Shown: positions 30,094 to 39,732 of the stretch, one piece after another
Position numbering within the stretch: the stretch's first letter is position 1
How the letters are laid out: every line of letters starts with the position of its first letter
DNA from: Pseudoalteromonas ulvae UL12
GTDB taxonomy: Bacteria; Pseudomonadota; Gammaproteobacteria; Enterobacterales; Alteromonadaceae
NCBI RefSeq assembly: GCF_014925405.1
Contig: NZ_AQHJ01000023.1
Coordinates: 558,001 to 622,000, forward strand
Direction of reading: 5' to 3'
Length of the DNA stretch: 64,000 nucleotides
Notes under the pieces: generated by a model
What the model saw: the letters and a program-made list of their open reading frames with translations, nothing else
Databases searched by the model: none
What the model was told of the DNA's origin: nothing
Translations under genes and position numbers: made by a program

Positions 30094-30998
30094 TGCTTCG
30101 CTAGCGCAGTTAAAAAATCAATCGATGGGGCAAAAAATGATGCCCCCATATCAGCACTGGTAAAATCAAGCCAACTATCATAACCCTGATCACTGTCTAA
30201 ACGATTTTTGAGTAACAACAAAAAAGCCTCACTGTTGGCACTGCAGCTCACCTGCAGCATACCTTGCTCATGCATATCCCCATAAGGCATTCCTTGCTGT
30301 AATAGCAATGCATTCCCTTGTGAGTCTTTGAGTTCAAAACGATGTACATGACTGCCTGAATTTATAGGCTCTATCAAGTCATTATCAAGACGAGTCCGCC
30401 CAATAATCGCCTCTTGCTCATCAATACTAAGTAGCTGCCATTTATTCAGATTGTGTCTAAAGCGTTGAATATGAACAAAGGAGCCTTGATGAAATGGCGA
30501 GTCAACATCTTCGATTAGAGCCACTCTTTTCTTAGCTCGGCCATGAGGGACATCCGCGCCATAAATAAACCCATTCAGATCACGCCCATCTAAAAAACGA
30601 AAGCATTTAACTTGCTCGACCAACTCCACATCAGGTGCCAACAAATTAAGAACACGAAGACCAAACAGGTGATTAACATCACTTCTATCTGAACGTATTT
30701 GTATGAATAGATCAAAAGGCTGCGAGGGCATATTATGTTCAGCATCATCCACTTGTGGAAAACCTACCAGTCCATCGGGTATCTCAGTTGGAATGAGGTG
30801 AGGCCAATACTCAGCACCGATTGCCACAACACTTGAAAGCAGAGCCTCTGAAAATTGATCTGAGAAGTCATCTTGCAAATCGATAATTTGCGCAAACTTT
30901 TTTGCGACCGACTCATCATGCCCATCTAGCACATTTAAAAATAAATATAACCCATGTAAATTCGCTTCGGCACAAATTCCTGATTGCGCTTGTGGCAT
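30090..30998 (-). CDS. DyP-family (YfeX-like) haem protein lacking distal Asp and Arg
   Basis: 302 residues aligning with YfeX/TyrA-type dye-decolorising peroxidases. There is no signal peptide, so it is cytoplasmic, unlike EfeB. The proximal haem ligand His is kept (H217 in [10 protein letters not shown]). The distal catalytic Asp of GxxDG is replaced: [11 protein letters not shown] has Y146 (TAT codon). The distal Arg of RQSLPYG is replaced by Q234 in LQQGMPYG. Peroxidase activity is therefore doubtful, and haem binding may persist. It is the last gene of an iron-transport operon, starting 18 bases after fbpC. A Shewanella DyP gene has similar neighbours as I remember it. The role in iron or haem handling is inference. 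Confidence 0.85.
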   Translation of the reverse strand: MPQAQSGICAEANLHGLYLFLNVLDGHDESVAKKFAQIIDLQDDFSDQFSEALLSSVVAIGAEYWPHLIPTEIPDGLVGFPQVDDAEHNMPSQPFDLFIQIRSDRSDVNHLFGLRVLNLLAPDVELVEQVKCFRFLDGRDLNGFIYGADVPHGRAKKRVALIEDVDSPFHQGSFVHIQRFRHNLNKWQLLSIDEQEAIIGRTRLDNDLIEPINSGSHVHRFELKDSQGNALLLQQGMPYGDMHEQGMLQVSCSANSEAFLLLLKNRLDSDQGYDSWLDFTSADMGASFFAPSIDFLTALAKH

Positions 30999-31016
30999 AA
31001 CGCACCCTCTTAATGA

Positions 31017-32054
31017 TCACGACTGAGCAAAAAAGTTAACTGGATGAGGCAAAAGAGTCGCGGTAACAGGCTGGCCAATTTCAAATATCGCGTTAGCATT
31101 TGCAGCAATTTCAATTTCTTGTCCGGCAATATCGACTCGATAAAAAAATTGCTCTCCCATAAAACGTCGAGCTTTCACGCTATGTTGACCCTGTTGATCG
31201 GCCTTAAGCGTTAAGTGATGTGGGCGCACATATACCTGCCCTGCTTGCTCAGTTTGCGCTAATCCTAAATCAGCTTCCAGCAACCCAAGTTCAGTCGTCA
31301 ACTCTCTATTATTGTTATAACTTGCCGCTAAGTATATGCCGTTACCTAGAAATTCAGCAACTTGCTTTGAGTTTGGGTGTGAAAATAACGCTTGAGGTTC
31401 ATCAATCTGTAAAATTCGTCCTTGATCCATCACGGCTAATTTATCAGCAAAAGCAAACGCCTCTTCTTTTGAATGTGTGACAAAAATCGCAGAAACTTGC
31501 GCGGCTTTGATAATTTGACGGATCTCTTCAATCAACTGGAAACGAACTTGATGATCAATGTTTGAAAATGGTTCATCTAATAATAAAAAAGTCGGTTTAT
31601 AAGCCAAAGCTCGAGCGATTGCGACCCGCTGCTGCTGCCCGCCAGATAACTGATGAGGGTAGCGATTAGCCAAATCTGGTAACTTTATCAACGCCAGCAT
31701 TTCTTCAACTCGAGCCTGACGAGACGATTTAGACCACTTTGCCAGACCAAAACCAATATTTTCAGCCACTGTTAAATGAGGAAAAAGCGCATAATCTTGA
31801 AACATCATGCCCAAATTTCGCTGCTCTGGTGGCAAAAAACAGTGCTCATCGCTAATACATTGATCTGCAATAGCAATGCAGCCCGACTCAGGCTTTATCA
31901 AGCCAGCAATTGCTTTGAGCGTGGTTGTTTTACCACAGCCACTGGCACCTAATAAGCACACTATTTCATTCGAGTTAACTGTCAATGACAACTGATCAAT
32001 CACAGCTTGGTTATGATAACGATAAACAAGATTTTTAATTGATAAGCTACTCAT
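31017..32054 (-). CDS. fbpC: Ferric iron ABC transporter, ATP-binding protein
   Basis: 345 residues from the ATG at 32054, which overlaps the fbpB stop as ATGAGTAG. Walker A GASGCGKTT, signature LSGGQQQRVAIARAL, Walker B LLLDEPFSNID and a switch His in FVTHSKEEAFAFAD. A C-terminal TOBE-like regulatory domain (about 275-340) is present. It energises uptake through FbpB. The iron specificity is inferred from FbpA. Confidence 0.93.
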   Translation of the reverse strand: MSSLSIKNLVYRYHNQAVIDQLSLTVNSNEIVCLLGASGCGKTTTLKAIAGLIKPESGCIAIADQCISDEHCFLPPEQRNLGMMFQDYALFPHLTVAENIGFGLAKWSKSSRQARVEEMLALIKLPDLANRYPHQLSGGQQQRVAIARALAYKPTFLLLDEPFSNIDHQVRFQLIEEIRQIIKAAQVSAIFVTHSKEEAFAFADKLAVMDQGRILQIDEPQALFSHPNSKQVAEFLGNGIYLAASYNNNRELTTELGLLEADLGLAQTEQAGQVYVRPHHLTLKADQQGQHSVKARRFMGEQFFYRVDIAGQEIEIAANANAIFEIGQPVTATLLPHPVNFFAQS

Positions 32055-33693
32055 GAGATTGCGTTCGTTCCATAGATGAATTGACAAAATATAAAGGGAG
32101 TAACCCCACTAATACAATTAATAAAGCAGAAAACGCAGCTAATTCTAGGTGTTCATCACTAACATACTGATAAACATGGGTGGCTAACGTTTCAAAATCA
32201 AATGGCCTTAATAACAGGGCTGCAGGCAACTCTTTCATGCATTCAATAAAGACTAAAAGCCCCGCAGTGAGAATACCACGATGCATAAGAGGTAGATGGA
32301 TCAAACGTAAGGTTTGCCCTTTTGTGCGCCCCATGGATGCACTGGCCATGTCTAAAGAAGGTGAGATCCGAGCAAAGCTGGCTTCTATTGTACCTTGAGC
32401 TATGGCATAAAAACGCACTACATAAGCAACGATAAGTGCAAAAATAGTCCCACTAAAAAACAACCCCGGAGCCGAAAACCACTGTGAGCTATCAGCAAAG
32501 TGATTAACCCATTCATCTAAACGCGTTAAAGGCAATAACACAGCTATAGCCAGCACAGTCCCTGGCAAGGCATATCCTGCACTACCAATTCGCCCTGGTA
32601 TTGTTTTAAATGGCGAATCACTTAAACGCTGAGCATACACAACAAATAACCCAATCAACACACAACAAAAACTGACAATACTGGCTAACGTTAGACTTTG
32701 CCACGCGTAAATAAAAAAGTCACTTTGCCATGATTGTTCAAAGTATTGCACAGCATAACTGAATAAAATAACTACAGGGATAATAAACCCTAAACCGAGA
32801 ACCAACAGACAAAAGCCAGTGGAAAAATATGCTTTAACCCCTTTTAATGTATACAATGCGCCGTGATTATGAACACTTTGTCGTTCAAACACATGCTGAT
32901 TTCGTCGACTAAATCGCTCAGCGCCCAATGTTAAAAACAAGATAAGCAGCATAACTGCAGAAATTTTTGCAGCCGCAGTCAATGAATAATAGCCCAACCA
33001 AGTATCATAAACAGCCGTGGTTAACGTGCTCACAGCAAAGTAATGGACAGTAGCAAAATCCGCCATCGCTTCCATACTGATCAACGCTAACCCCGCCACA
33101 ATAGAACCTCTGGCTAATGGTAAGGATACTTTGAAGAAACTAAATACCGCTGAGTGCCCCATCAACTGACTAGCATGAATGAGTTTATGTGATTGCTCTT
33201 TTAATGCCGTTTTAAAAATGAGATACAAATACGGGTATAACACCAAAGCAATCATAATAATCGCACCTGGCAAAGTGCGAATATCAAAAAACCAATACTC
33301 ACCTGCAGATTGCCAACCAAATAGACTTCTCAGCCACACTTGTACTGGTCCCGCAAAATCAAACAAATCAGTGTAAATATACGCAATAATATACGCAGGC
33401 ATCGCCAATGGCAGCATCAACGCCCATTCGAAGTGTTTTTTTCCAGGAAAATCACAATATGCAACGAGCCAACCTAAAGGAAGTGCGATTAGAGAGCTGA
33501 CAAGTGCCACGCCAATAATCAATAAGATGGTATTTGCAGTGTAATCCCAAAGGACGGTTTGCCAGAGGTGGTCAAAAACCTCAGCCGAAGGTTGAAACGA
33601 TTCAAAAATAAGAAAAGCGAGAGGAAGCGACAGTAAAAGCCCTGCCGCCCAAGCGCACACCTGCCATTTAGACAGTGAAAAACGTAAATGCAT
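32047..33693 (-). CDS. fbpB: Ferric iron ABC transporter, fused permease
   Basis: 548 residues with about 12 membrane spans in two homologous halves, the usual FbpB form. EAA loops are visible in each half (near ASQLMGHSAVFSFFKVSLPLA and SASMGRTKGQTLRLIHLPL). The start shares one base with the fbpA stop (TAATG), so translation is coupled. It forms the inner-membrane channel for Fe(III). Confidence 0.93.
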   Translation of the reverse strand: MHLRFSLSKWQVCAWAAGLLLSLPLAFLIFESFQPSAEVFDHLWQTVLWDYTANTILLIIGVALVSSLIALPLGWLVAYCDFPGKKHFEWALMLPLAMPAYIIAYIYTDLFDFAGPVQVWLRSLFGWQSAGEYWFFDIRTLPGAIIMIALVLYPYLYLIFKTALKEQSHKLIHASQLMGHSAVFSFFKVSLPLARGSIVAGLALISMEAMADFATVHYFAVSTLTTAVYDTWLGYYSLTAAAKISAVMLLILFLTLGAERFSRRNQHVFERQSVHNHGALYTLKGVKAYFSTGFCLLVLGLGFIIPVVILFSYAVQYFEQSWQSDFFIYAWQSLTLASIVSFCCVLIGLFVVYAQRLSDSPFKTIPGRIGSAGYALPGTVLAIAVLLPLTRLDEWVNHFADSSQWFSAPGLFFSGTIFALIVAYVVRFYAIAQGTIEASFARISPSLDMASASMGRTKGQTLRLIHLPLMHRGILTAGLLVFIECMKELPAALLLRPFDFETLATHVYQYVSDEHLELAAFSALLIVLVGLLPLYFVNSSMERTQSHE

Positions 33694-34697
33694 TAAAGAT
33701 CAAATTTCACCTCATCCATCAGCTTCAATGCTACAGGACGATACTTACTGACTTCAGTGAGTGGTAAACTATCTTCCTTAAACTCACCCCAAGATGCCAC
33801 TAATTCTGACAGTGGTACACCCGCTTTAACAGGGTATTCCATATTAAGTGAAGCATACATATTCTGAGCTTTGTTGTCAGTCATAAATTCAATAAGTTTC
33901 AATGCGTTTGCTTTATTTTTCGTAAACTTACTCATCACCACACCCGATACATTAATATGGGCACCGCGATCTTGTTGGTTTGGGAAATTAATATGAACTG
34001 CATCAGCCCAAGGCTTTTGCTCAGGATCCATTATCATCTTACCAAAGTAATAGCTATTCCCAAGCGCTAAGTCACACAGCCCCTCTTTAATCGCTTTAAC
34101 TTGAGCTCGGTCATTACCTTGAGGCTTACGTGCTAAATTAGCTTTCACCCCTTCCAGCCATTTTTTTGTTTCAGCTTCACCGTGATGGGCAATCATTGAT
34201 GCGACTAAACCTAAGTTATAAGGATGCTTACCAGAGCGAGTGCATAACTTACCTTTAAATTGAATATCCGCTAAATCTTCATAACGTAACGTAGGCATTG
34301 CACCAATACGAGTTTTTGAAGAATAAACATTACGCGCGCGTTTCGTCAAAGCCACCCATAAACCATCATCAGCTCTAAAGGTACTTGGTACATTTGCTTT
34401 GACTAATTCACTCTCAATTGGCTGCATCAAATCCGATTCTTGCAACTGGAGCAAAGTATTGAAGTCCGATGACAGCACCACATCCGCAGGAGTGTGTTTA
34501 CCTTCTCGCTTAATGCGCTCAATTAAACCACTTTTAGCAAAGACCACTTTTGTTTGAATCCCTGTTTGAGCGGTAAACTCTTCTAAGATAGGCTCAATTA
34601 AAAACGGTTGACGAAACGAATAAATATTAACCACATCAGCGGCTAGACTACTGACACTAAATAAACTAGCAAGTAATGCCATCGCTTTTAATTTCAT
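33693..34697 (-). CDS. fbpA: Ferric iron periplasmic binding protein
   Basis: 334 residues with a signal peptide ending at LAA. The iron-binding tyrosine pair is visible in LGNSYYFGKM, as in FbpA/FutA proteins, and YSFRQPFLIEPIL is at the N-terminus. First gene of the operon fbpA-fbpB-fbpC-DyP. Iron regulation by Fur is expected, but I could not find a convincing full Fur box. A weak GATAAT-containing stretch lies at 34714-34729. Confidence 0.93.
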   Translation of the reverse strand: MKLKAMALLASLFSVSSLAADVVNIYSFRQPFLIEPILEEFTAQTGIQTKVVFAKSGLIERIKREGKHTPADVVLSSDFNTLLQLQESDLMQPIESELVKANVPSTFRADDGLWVALTKRARNVYSSKTRIGAMPTLRYEDLADIQFKGKLCTRSGKHPYNLGLVASMIAHHGEAETKKWLEGVKANLARKPQGNDRAQVKAIKEGLCDLALGNSYYFGKMIMDPEQKPWADAVHINFPNQQDRGAHINVSGVVMSKFTKNKANALKLIEFMTDNKAQNMYASLNMEYPVKAGVPLSELVASWGEFKEDSLPLTEVSKYRPVALKLMDEVKFDL

Positions 34698-35004
34698 AAT
34701 TCATGCCTTTTTAAATAAGAAGTATTATCAGTTGAATTTTAAACATTCTGATACATAAGTACAGCTTTTATCTCCCTTCCCTGACTTTATGCTCTTCTTA
34801 AACTCCATCAGAGTCAAAACTTCATAAGTAGGATTAACTTTGTAAGATATTTCCCACAAACTCGACAGACATTCCTATTTATGTAGTATGAAAACACAGC
34901 AAAAAAAATATAACATTTTGAATTAAAATAACTTTAATTTTTTTAAAATATGATGACCAGTATTTTATTGCTGTTGATAGGCTATTTTAGTCAGCCTAAA
35001 TATC
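34698..35004. other. Control region between fbpA and the CsrB-type RNA
   Basis: A/T-rich, about 300 bases. It serves the fbp promoter (left) and the RNA promoter (right). The only recognised site is the GacA/UvrY-like box at 34841-34858. No gene is present. Confidence 0.55.
34841..34858. promoter_or_regulatory. GacA/UvrY-like box upstream of csrB
   Basis: TGTAAG-N6-CCCACA matches the GacA/UvrY upstream activating consensus TGTAAG-N6-CTTACA at 10 of 12 fixed positions. It is centred about 167 bases before the inferred RNA start, the range known for csrB and rsmZ promoters. Confidence 0.6.
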
Positions 35005-35010
35005 TATAAT
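35005..35010 (+). promoter_or_regulatory. Minus-10 element of the csrB promoter
   Basis: A perfect TATAAT. No good minus-35 is seen at the right spacing, which fits a promoter needing an activator. Confidence 0.6.
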
Positions 35011-35016
35011 TGATTC

Positions 35017-35385
35017 ATAGCTTGAAGGAAAGATGGAGCGACAAGCAAGGCAAGATGCCAAAGTGCTTAGTTTAGCACAGGGACAAGGAGTAAAAGTAGG
35101 ATGTGCAGGATGCACAGAGCGGGATGCTCAAGTCATGGATAGTGCCACAGGAGTGGCCTTCAAAGATGCAACAAGGACGTTTTAACGCTGACAGGAGTCA
35201 GCCGCTCATTGAAGTAAAGCGTAAAGGATGACTGCTAGGAGCACACAAGGAAATAGACTTAGGATGAGTCTGCTATAGAAATATAGCTAAGGATAGACGA
35301 GTAGGATTGCCCCAAAAGGCACCGAGCAGGATGCTCAGAAAGATTCCGGTCAGCGTGGACTATTTTATAGGCCACGCTTTTTTTT
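35017..35385 (+). ncRNA. csrB: CsrB-type CsrA-sequestering small RNA
   Basis: About 369 nt, the size of E. coli CsrB. I count 19 GGA triplets, many in AGGA or GGGA form and in loops of short hairpins: GCCAC-AGGA-GTGGC, CTGAC-AGGA-GTCAG, GAGC-GGGAT-GCTC and GAGC-AGGAT-GCTC. It ends in a strong terminator. No reading frame fits. Such RNAs bind many CsrA dimers and relieve translational repression of carbon storage, motility and biofilm genes. The exact 5' end is inferred from TATAAT at 35005-35010. Confidence 0.94.
35352..35385 (+). terminator. Terminator of csrB
   Basis: AGCGTGG (35352-35358) pairs with CCACGCT (35372-35378), followed by eight T. Confidence 0.9.
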
Positions 35386-35424
35386 GCCTAAAATTTTGAG
35401 TAAATGAATCTATCTCATTACAAG

Positions 35425-36111
35425 TCACTCTTTGTTTTTGAGTAACGCTCCTTTGTTTCGCTTGCCACTTAAATATGCCTCACGAAAATCAATAAAATGT
35501 CGTTCTAACTTTGCTGATGCATCTAATTCATTTGCCATTTCTAACACCATAATCGCGACTTCAGCAGTGCCTAAATGATTATCAAAAGCCGCAACACGAA
35601 GTTTGTACTCACTTAATTTATCTGGTGTGATTGATAAAATAGGTAAATGATCTAAATAAGGGCTTTTGCGGATCATTCGCTTCGCTTCACGCCACGTGCC
35701 ATCAAGAAAAATAAATAACGGTTTTTTACCCTCTGTTACATCTATTTTTTCAATAAAACGCGATGCTGGTAAATTATCATTCGGAAAGACAATGATGGGC
35801 TGATAAATAGGGTTGGCTATGAGTGCTAATAACTCAGGCTCGACCTCTGTTCGCTGCCAGCGAAAAGCGTAATGGTCAGGAATAATATCGGCAATCAAAC
35901 GTCCGGTATTTGAAGGTTTATAACTTTCGTTATGTGACATCAACAAACACACCGCACTGTGGCAATTAGCCACTTCAATACCTGCACAAATGCAATAATT
36001 GACCGATAGCAAACACCCTTCACAGCGGATCATTTTGCCACCACGGGCATTAAATTCGCGTTTTGATGTTTCTAACTGCTTTGCACGAAGTGCTAATACT
36101 GCATTTTTCAA
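35425..36111 (-). CDS. tapT: tRNA-uridine aminocarboxypropyltransferase (DTW domain, TapT-like)
   Basis: 228 residues from a TTG at 36111. The N-terminus MKNAVLALRAKQLE aligns with E. coli TapT (YfiP), which supports this start, and AAGG lies 8 bases upstream. A four-cysteine segment RCEGCLLSVNYCIC and the DTW-type motif LDGTWREAKRM are present. The family adds the acp group to uridine 47 of tRNAs using S-adenosylmethionine. It is convergent with csrB and follows lpd across a terminator. Confidence 0.9.
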   Translation of the reverse strand: MKNAVLALRAKQLETSKREFNARGGKMIRCEGCLLSVNYCICAGIEVANCHSAVCLLMSHNESYKPSNTGRLIADIIPDHYAFRWQRTEVEPELLALIANPIYQPIIVFPNDNLPASRFIEKIDVTEGKKPLFIFLDGTWREAKRMIRKSPYLDHLPILSITPDKLSEYKLRVAAFDNHLGTAEVAIMVLEMANELDASAKLERHFIDFREAYLSGKRNKGALLKNKE

Positions 36112-36151
36112 CCGACTGACCTTTTGCCTTTATGTTTATTCAAAGGCATAA

Positions 36152-36178
36152 AAAATGCCCACTCAAGGCGGGCATTTT
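36152..36178 (-). terminator. Terminator of the pyruvate dehydrogenase operon after lpd
   Basis: AAAATGCCC (36152-36160) pairs with GGGCATTTT (36170-36178), followed by T on the minus strand. Confidence 0.85.
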
Positions 36179-36226
36179 ATAACAACTGTATCAGAACAGT
36201 TAGCTTAAGATTATTTTAAATCTAGC

Positions 36227-37654
36227 TTATTTCTTTTTAACTGCTTTTTTGTTTGGTAAATCAGTGATTGAGCCTTCAAAAATCTCAGCCGCTAAACCAA
36301 TTGACTCATTCAATGTTGGGTGAGCATGAATGGTTAACGCTAAGTCTTCACCGTCTGCGCCCATTTCAACTGCTAAGCCAATTTCACCTAGCATTTCACC
36401 CGCATTGATACCGATCATCGCACCACCAATAATACGACCTGAATCTTTATCGAAGATAAGCTTAGTTTGACCTTCAGTACGTGCTGATGCAATTGCACGA
36501 CCAGATGCAGCCCAAGGGAATACTGCAGTTTCGATGCTTAAGCCTTGCTCTTTCGCTTCTTTTTCTGTCACACCAACCCATGCGATTTCAGGATCTGTAT
36601 AAGCAATTGAAGGAATACACTTAGGATCAAAGAAATGCTTTTGACCTGAAATTACTTCAGCAGCAACATGACCTTCATGTACAGCTTTGTGCGCAAGCAT
36701 TGGCTGACCCACTAAGTCACCAATCGCAAAAATATGATTCACGTTAGTACGTAATTGCTTATCAACATTGATGAAACCACGCTCATCAACGTTTACACCC
36801 GCTTTATCTGCATCAAGTAACTTACCGTTTGGCGTACGGCCAACAGCCACTAATACTTTGTCATAACGCACAGGTTCAGCTGGTGCATTTTTACCTTCGA
36901 ACGTTACATATAAACCATCGTCTTTTGCATCAACAGCAACGACCTTAGTAGAAAGCATGACGTTGAACTTGTCTTTCACATAACGTTGGTAAATTTTGAT
37001 CACGTCTTTATCTGCAGCAGGAACTAACTGATCAGCAAATTCAACCACATCAATTTGTGACCCTAGCGCACGATAAACAGTCCCCATCTCAAGACCGATG
37101 ATACCACCGCCTAACACAAGTAGCTTTTCAGGCACATCTTTAAGCTCAAGTGCACCCGTTGAATCAATTACGCGATCATCTTGTGGAATAAAAGGTAAGT
37201 TAACTGGTTGAGAACCCGCAGCAATAATTGCATTATCGAATGTAATCGTGCTGGTTGTACCATCAGCCGCTTCAACAGCTAAAGTATTAGCACCGGTGAA
37301 TTTACCGTAACCATAAACAGTTTTCACTTTACGCATTTTAGCCATACCAGCTAAACCACCAGTTAATTGACCAATTACAGACTCTTTCCAAGAACGGATT
37401 TTGTCTAGATCAATTTGCGGTGCGCCAAACGTCACACCGTGAGATGACATTTCAGCGGCATCATCAATAACTTTAGCAACATGAAGTAATGCTTTTGATG
37501 GGATACAACCCACATTCAAACATACACCACCTAACGTTTCGCGAGATTCTACTAGTGTTACTTCCAGACCCAAGTCAGCAGCACGGAAAGCTGCAGAATA
37601 ACCACCAGGACCACCGCCTAGTACAACAACCTGAGTTTTGATTTCGTTGCTCAT
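36227..37654 (-). CDS. lpd: Dihydrolipoamide dehydrogenase (E3)
   Basis: 475 residues. FAD motif GGGPGGYSAAFRAADLG, redox-active disulfide in GGVCLNVGCIPSKALL, NAD motif GGGIIGLEMG and the C-terminal catalytic HAHPTLNE. It reoxidises dihydrolipoyl groups of the pyruvate and 2-oxoglutarate dehydrogenases and the glycine cleavage system. It lies about 170 bases after aceF across a hairpin, so it may have both readthrough and its own promoter, as in E. coli. Confidence 0.97.
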   Translation of the reverse strand: MSNEIKTQVVVLGGGPGGYSAAFRAADLGLEVTLVESRETLGGVCLNVGCIPSKALLHVAKVIDDAAEMSSHGVTFGAPQIDLDKIRSWKESVIGQLTGGLAGMAKMRKVKTVYGYGKFTGANTLAVEAADGTTSTITFDNAIIAAGSQPVNLPFIPQDDRVIDSTGALELKDVPEKLLVLGGGIIGLEMGTVYRALGSQIDVVEFADQLVPAADKDVIKIYQRYVKDKFNVMLSTKVVAVDAKDDGLYVTFEGKNAPAEPVRYDKVLVAVGRTPNGKLLDADKAGVNVDERGFINVDKQLRTNVNHIFAIGDLVGQPMLAHKAVHEGHVAAEVISGQKHFFDPKCIPSIAYTDPEIAWVGVTEKEAKEQGLSIETAVFPWAASGRAIASARTEGQTKLIFDKDSGRIIGGAMIGINAGEMLGEIGLAVEMGADGEDLALTIHAHPTLNESIGLAAEIFEGSITDLPNKKAVKKK

Positions 37655-37793
37655 GCTATTACCTTATTATTTTCGAACGGGACACTGCCCTATTGTTTTG
37701 CCCTGCCATTTATCCTTTTACAAGTAACCCTGCAAGACAAGAACACACGACAGCGTTTAAATTTGGTCAAATTGTATCATTGGATACAAAATA

Positions 37794-37821
37794 AATCCTG
37801 TTTGTTTACACAAACAGGATT
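37794..37821 (-). terminator. Hairpin between aceF and lpd
   Basis: AATCCTGTTTG (37794-37804) and CAAACAGGATT (37811-37821), an 11-base perfect stem with a 6-base loop. On the minus strand only TATTTTG follows, so it may terminate weakly or stabilise mRNA ends. Confidence 0.55.
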
Positions 37822-37828
37822 GGGTTTT

Positions 37829-39721
37829 TTACATTACTAACTGACGAATATCACTTAAGTAGTTAGCTAATGTCACAGTAAAGCGTGCTGCTAACGCACC
37901 GTCAATTACACGGTGGTCGTAAGAGCAGCTCAGTGGCACCATTAACTTTGGTTCAAACTCTTTACCGTTCCATTTAGGTTTAATCTCTGATTTAGAGACA
38001 CCTAAAATCGCCACTTCAGGAGCATTTACGATAGGCGTGAAAGCCGTACCACCGATGCCACCTAGGCTTGAAATAGTAAAGCAGCCACCTTGCATATCTG
38101 CAGAGGTTAATTTACCTTCACGCGCTTTTTTCGAAATATCCATTAACTCGCGAGATAATTCGATAATGCCTTTTTTGTTCACATCTTTAAAGACTGGAAC
38201 AACTAAGCCATTTGGCGTGTCAACCGCCACACCTATGTTGACATATTTCTTCAAAATCAAGCTTTCGCCATCTTCAGATAACGATGAATTGAACGTTGGA
38301 AATTCTTCAAGTGCTTTTGCAGCCGCTTTCATCACAAACACTAATGGCGTAATTTTCACGCCTAGTTTTTGTTTTTCAGCCACTGCATTTTGCTCTTTAC
38401 GGAACACTTCAAGTGAAGTGATATCCGCTTCATCAAATTGGGTCACATGCGGGATTTGAACCCAGTTACGATGAAGGTTTGCACCAGATAACTTTTGAAT
38501 ACGAGAGAGTTTTTTCTCTTCGATTTCACCAAACTTAGCAAAATCAACTTTCGGCCAAGGAATTAGATTTAATTCTCCGCCGCCAGCATTGCCTTTATTT
38601 GCGCTCAACGCACCCGACTCAACTTGCTTAACAAGCTGTTTAACATAATTTTGTACATCGTCTTTCACCACTCGGCCTTTACGACCGGTGCCTTTAACGT
38701 TCGCAAGGTTAATACCAAATTCACGTGCTAAACGACGAATAACAGGCGATGCATGGGCATATGCACTATTTTCAGCAAACGATTCAGCTTTAGCTGCAGG
38801 CGTTGAAGCAGGTGCAGAAACAGGAGTAGATTGCGCTGCAGGAGCTGTCGGAGCAGCTACTGGCGCTGCTTGTGCTACAGGCGCACTGCCTGCCACTTCA
38901 AACACAAACACCAAGGAGCCAGTCCCAACTTTATCACCAACGGCTACTTTAATTTCTTTGACAGTACCAGCAAACGGCGCAGGCACTTCCATTGATGCTT
39001 TATCGCCTTCAACGTTTAAAATAGACTGATCTTCAGCAACCACATCGCCTACTGATACTAAAACTTCAGTGACTTCAACTTCATCACCGCCGATATCGGG
39101 AACATTCACGTCTTTATTCGCAGAAACAGAGGCAGCAGGTGCTGCTTGCACTGGCGCAGCAACCGCTGGTGCGACTGGTGCTGATGATCCAGCCACTTCA
39201 AAGATCATCACTAATTTACCAGTCGCTACTTTATCACCTGCGACAACTTTGATTTCTTTGACTGTACCTGCAAATGGCGCCGGCACTTCCATTGACGCTT
39301 TATCGCCTTCAACGTTTAAGATTGATTGATCTTCAGCAACAACATCGCCAACAGCCACTAAGATCTCAGTGACTTCAACTTCATCACCGCCAATATCAGG
39401 CACATGAACATCTTTTAATTCAGTAGCAGAGGCACTCACAGGTGCCGCTTCGCTAACTGGTGCTTCAACTTCAGCTGCAGGAGCTGCGCCTTCACCTTCA
39501 AAAACCATAATGAGGCTGCCAGTTTCAACACTGTCACCTACTGAGACTTTAATCTCTTTTACCACACCCGCTTGTGACGCCGGTACTTCCATTGAAGCTT
39601 TATCACCTTCAACAGTTAACAAAGACTGATCTTCAGCCACGGTATCACCAACACTGACTAAAATTTCAGTGACTTCAACTGCATCAGCACCAATGTCTGG
39701 TACATTAATTTCAATAGTCAT
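37829..39721 (-). CDS. aceF: Pyruvate dehydrogenase E2, dihydrolipoyl acetyltransferase
   Basis: 630 residues from the ATG at 39721 (GAGG 7 bases upstream), the same length as E. coli AceF. Three lipoyl domains (about 1-75, 106-182 and 205-280) each carry GDKASMEVP with the lipoylated Lys. Ala/Pro/Thr-rich linkers separate them. A peripheral subunit-binding domain ([17 protein letters not shown]) and the catalytic domain with [12 protein letters not shown] follow. Lipoyl domains 2 and 3 are nearly identical. It forms the core of the pyruvate dehydrogenase complex. Confidence 0.97.
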   Translation of the reverse strand: MTIEINVPDIGADAVEVTEILVSVGDTVAEDQSLLTVEGDKASMEVPASQAGVVKEIKVSVGDSVETGSLIMVFEGEGAAPAAEVEAPVSEAAPVSASATELKDVHVPDIGGDEVEVTEILVAVGDVVAEDQSILNVEGDKASMEVPAPFAGTVKEIKVVAGDKVATGKLVMIFEVAGSSAPVAPAVAAPVQAAPAASVSANKDVNVPDIGGDEVEVTEVLVSVGDVVAEDQSILNVEGDKASMEVPAPFAGTVKEIKVAVGDKVGTGSLVFVFEVAGSAPVAQAAPVAAPTAPAAQSTPVSAPASTPAAKAESFAENSAYAHASPVIRRLAREFGINLANVKGTGRKGRVVKDDVQNYVKQLVKQVESGALSANKGNAGGGELNLIPWPKVDFAKFGEIEEKKLSRIQKLSGANLHRNWVQIPHVTQFDEADITSLEVFRKEQNAVAEKQKLGVKITPLVFVMKAAAKALEEFPTFNSSLSEDGESLILKKYVNIGVAVDTPNGLVVPVFKDVNKKGIIELSRELMDISKKAREGKLTSADMQGGCFTISSLGGIGGTAFTPIVNAPEVAILGVSKSEIKPKWNGKEFEPKLMVPLSCSYDHRVIDGALAARFTVTLANYLSDIRQLVM

Positions 39722-39732
39722 CTTCAATCCTC

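Noticed and set aside
34714..34729. Fur box upstream of fbpA
   Set aside because: Only about half the 19-base consensus fits (one GATAAT hexamer), too weak in A/T-rich DNA.
39069..39329. Thr/Ala-rich frames opposite aceF
   Set aside because: They are antisense shadows of the lipoyl-domain repeats.
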